Shown in pieces: positions 63,187 through 64,000 of a stretch of 64,000 bases of DNA; position 1 is the stretch's first letter; each line of letters opens with the position of its first letter. The position numbers and the translations under genes were made by a program. The DNA is from Sphingomonadales bacterium (GTDB taxonomy: Bacteria; Pseudomonadota; Alphaproteobacteria; Sphingomonadales; Sphingomonadaceae). The notes beneath the pieces are model-generated. The model ran no database searches. It saw nothing but the letters and a program-made list of their open reading frames with translations, and was not told the origin of the DNA. The stretch spans positions 1,674,001-1,738,000 of the forward strand of contig JADJXT010000001.1 in NCBI GenBank assembly GCA_016720115.1, written 5' to 3'.

Positions 63187-63278
63187 TGTCATTCCCGACT
63201 TGATCGGGAATCCATGGCCTGCATTCGCGTGCTCGCGGGACGGTCAGGCCATGGATTCCCGCTTTCGCGGGAATGACA
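63187..63278. repeat. Inverted intergenic repeat (GTCATTCCCG type) between nuoG and nuoH
   Basis: Arms 63187-63221 and 63245-63278 form a long hairpin; their outer parts TGTCATTCCCG and CGGGAATGACA match exactly, as do GGAATCCATGGCCTG and its complement, while the small central palindromes differ. It is the same repeat type as at 52394-52477. It lies within a 145-base gap in the nuo operon and could affect mRNA stability or the nuoH level. Confidence 0.75.
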
Positions 63279-63306
63279 ATAAATTTATTGTTGAGGAGAG
63301 CGCGCA

Positions 63307-64000
63307 ATGACCGCCTTCTTCCAAACCCTCGGCATGTCCTATGAATGGGCGTGGTTCATAGCAACCATCGCGGGCATCCTGCTGATCGCACTGCCGCTGA
63401 TGCTGGCCGTGGCGATGATCATTTATGCCGATCGCAAGATCTGGGCGGCGATGGCGTTGCGGCGCGGGCCGAATGTGGTCGGTCCCTTTGGTCTGCTGCA
63501 GTCCTTCGCCGACGGCCTCAAGGTTTTCCTGCAGGAAACGATCATCCCTTCGGCGTCGAACCGCGGGCTGTTCCTTATCGCGCCGATCATCACCTTCACC
63601 GTCGCGCTGATGGCCTGGGCGGTGATTCCGTTCAATTCGGGCGCGGTGCTGGCGGATATCAATGTCGGCCTGCTCTATATCCTCGCGATCAGTTCGCTGG
63701 GGGTTTATGGCGTCGTGATTGCGGGCTGGGCCTCGAATTCCAAATATCCCTTCTTTTCGGCGATGCGTGCCGCCGCGCAGATGATATCCTATGAAGTCTC
63801 GATCGGTTTTATCCTGATCTGCGTCGTGCTCTGGGCCAAAACGTTCAATATGCTTGGCATTGTCGAGGCACAAAAGGCTCATGTGCTCGGTTTTGTGAAC
63901 GCCTTTGGCCTCAACCCGCTGCTTTTCCCGATTGCGGTGATGTTCCTGATCAGCGCGATGGCCGAAACCGCGCGCGCGCCTTTCGACCTGACCGAGGCGG
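63307..64000 (+). CDS. nuoH: NADH-quinone oxidoreductase subunit H (3' end outside window)
   Basis: NuoH is a membrane subunit contacting the quinone site. The first 231 residues visible include AVAMIIYADRKIWAAMALRR, GPNVVGPFGLLQSFADGLKV, GVYGVVIAGWASNSKYPFFS, and end with SAMAETARAPFDLTEA, the conserved loop. ATG at 63307 is preceded by GAGGAGAG. The gene continues past the window end. Confidence 0.96.
   Translation, partial: MTAFFQTLGMSYEWAWFIATIAGILLIALPLMLAVAMIIYADRKIWAAMALRRGPNVVGPFGLLQSFADGLKVFLQETIIPSASNRGLFLIAPIITFTVALMAWAVIPFNSGAVLADINVGLLYILAISSLGVYGVVIAGWASNSKYPFFSAMRAAAQMISYEVSIGFILICVVLWAKTFNMLGIVEAQKAHVLGFVNAFGLNPLLFPIAVMFLISAMAETARAPFDLTEA

Overview
The window reads as chromosomal DNA of a sphingomonad-type alphaproteobacterium (Sphingomonadaceae, Sphingopyxis/Sphingorhabdus-like). 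The evidence is a GC-rich, gene-dense layout with many 4-base start/stop overlaps, a CcrM-type GANTC methylase, split pntAA/pntAB/pntB transhydrogenase genes, a 40-residue aa3 oxidase subunit IV, a Xanthomonas/Caulobacter-type TonB receptor in a maltodextrin locus, and a zapA-6S RNA-5-FCL arrangement. I infer the lineage from family resemblance only.

Layout. 0-10 kb: 3' end of glmM, DUF1272 protein, thiD (apparently fused to a VOC domain), rnhB, ccrM, folP, a Fis-type response regulator, an oxidase subunit IV and the transhydrogenase operon, which is split by a low-GC lipoprotein gene. 10-16.5 kb: Asp/Glu racemase-like protein, a beta-helix protein paired with a diheme cytochrome, hspQ, tRNA-Ser, a crotonase and a thiolase-like gene. 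16.4-26.4 kb: maltodextrin locus (MFS transporter, LacI regulator, TonB receptor, remnant of a flavin halogenase-like gene, GH13 amylase with an amber codon, GH13 glucosidase) with palindromic LacI-type sites. 26.7-32.4 kb: a DSF signalling locus, in which an RpfF-like synthase converges on an operon of a REC-PAS-GGDEF-EAL protein and an RpfC-like hybrid kinase. 32.4-37.3 kb: tRNA-Pro, thyA and a branched-chain 2-oxoacid dehydrogenase operon (E1a, E1b, E2). 37.3-45 kb: a four-gene minus-strand operon of three exported DUF11-like proteins and a 1695-residue outer-membrane-type protein. 45-55 kb: tRNA-Asp, DUF2842, 5-FCL, a probable 6S RNA, zapA, then tkt-gap-pgk-fba, thiE, efp and suhB. 55.1-64 kb: nuoA to nuoH of complex I, with two passenger genes and two intergenic inverted-repeat elements.

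Sequence quality matters here. Seven single-base indels that break otherwise well-conserved genes fall in the first 8 kb, and an eighth is at about 21.4 kb. Several lie in homopolymers. Genes such as folP and ccrM are rarely lost, so I favour consensus errors over decay, and I describe the corrected reading frames. The amber codon in the amylase and the in-frame deletion in the halogenase-like gene are different in kind and may be real. From about 24.7 kb onward I see no broken long gene.

Functionally, the most interesting parts are the DSF circuit wired to a c-di-GMP enzyme in place of RpfG, the ten GANTC sites packed upstream of ccrM, and the DUF11/giant-barrel operon, whose role I cannot name.
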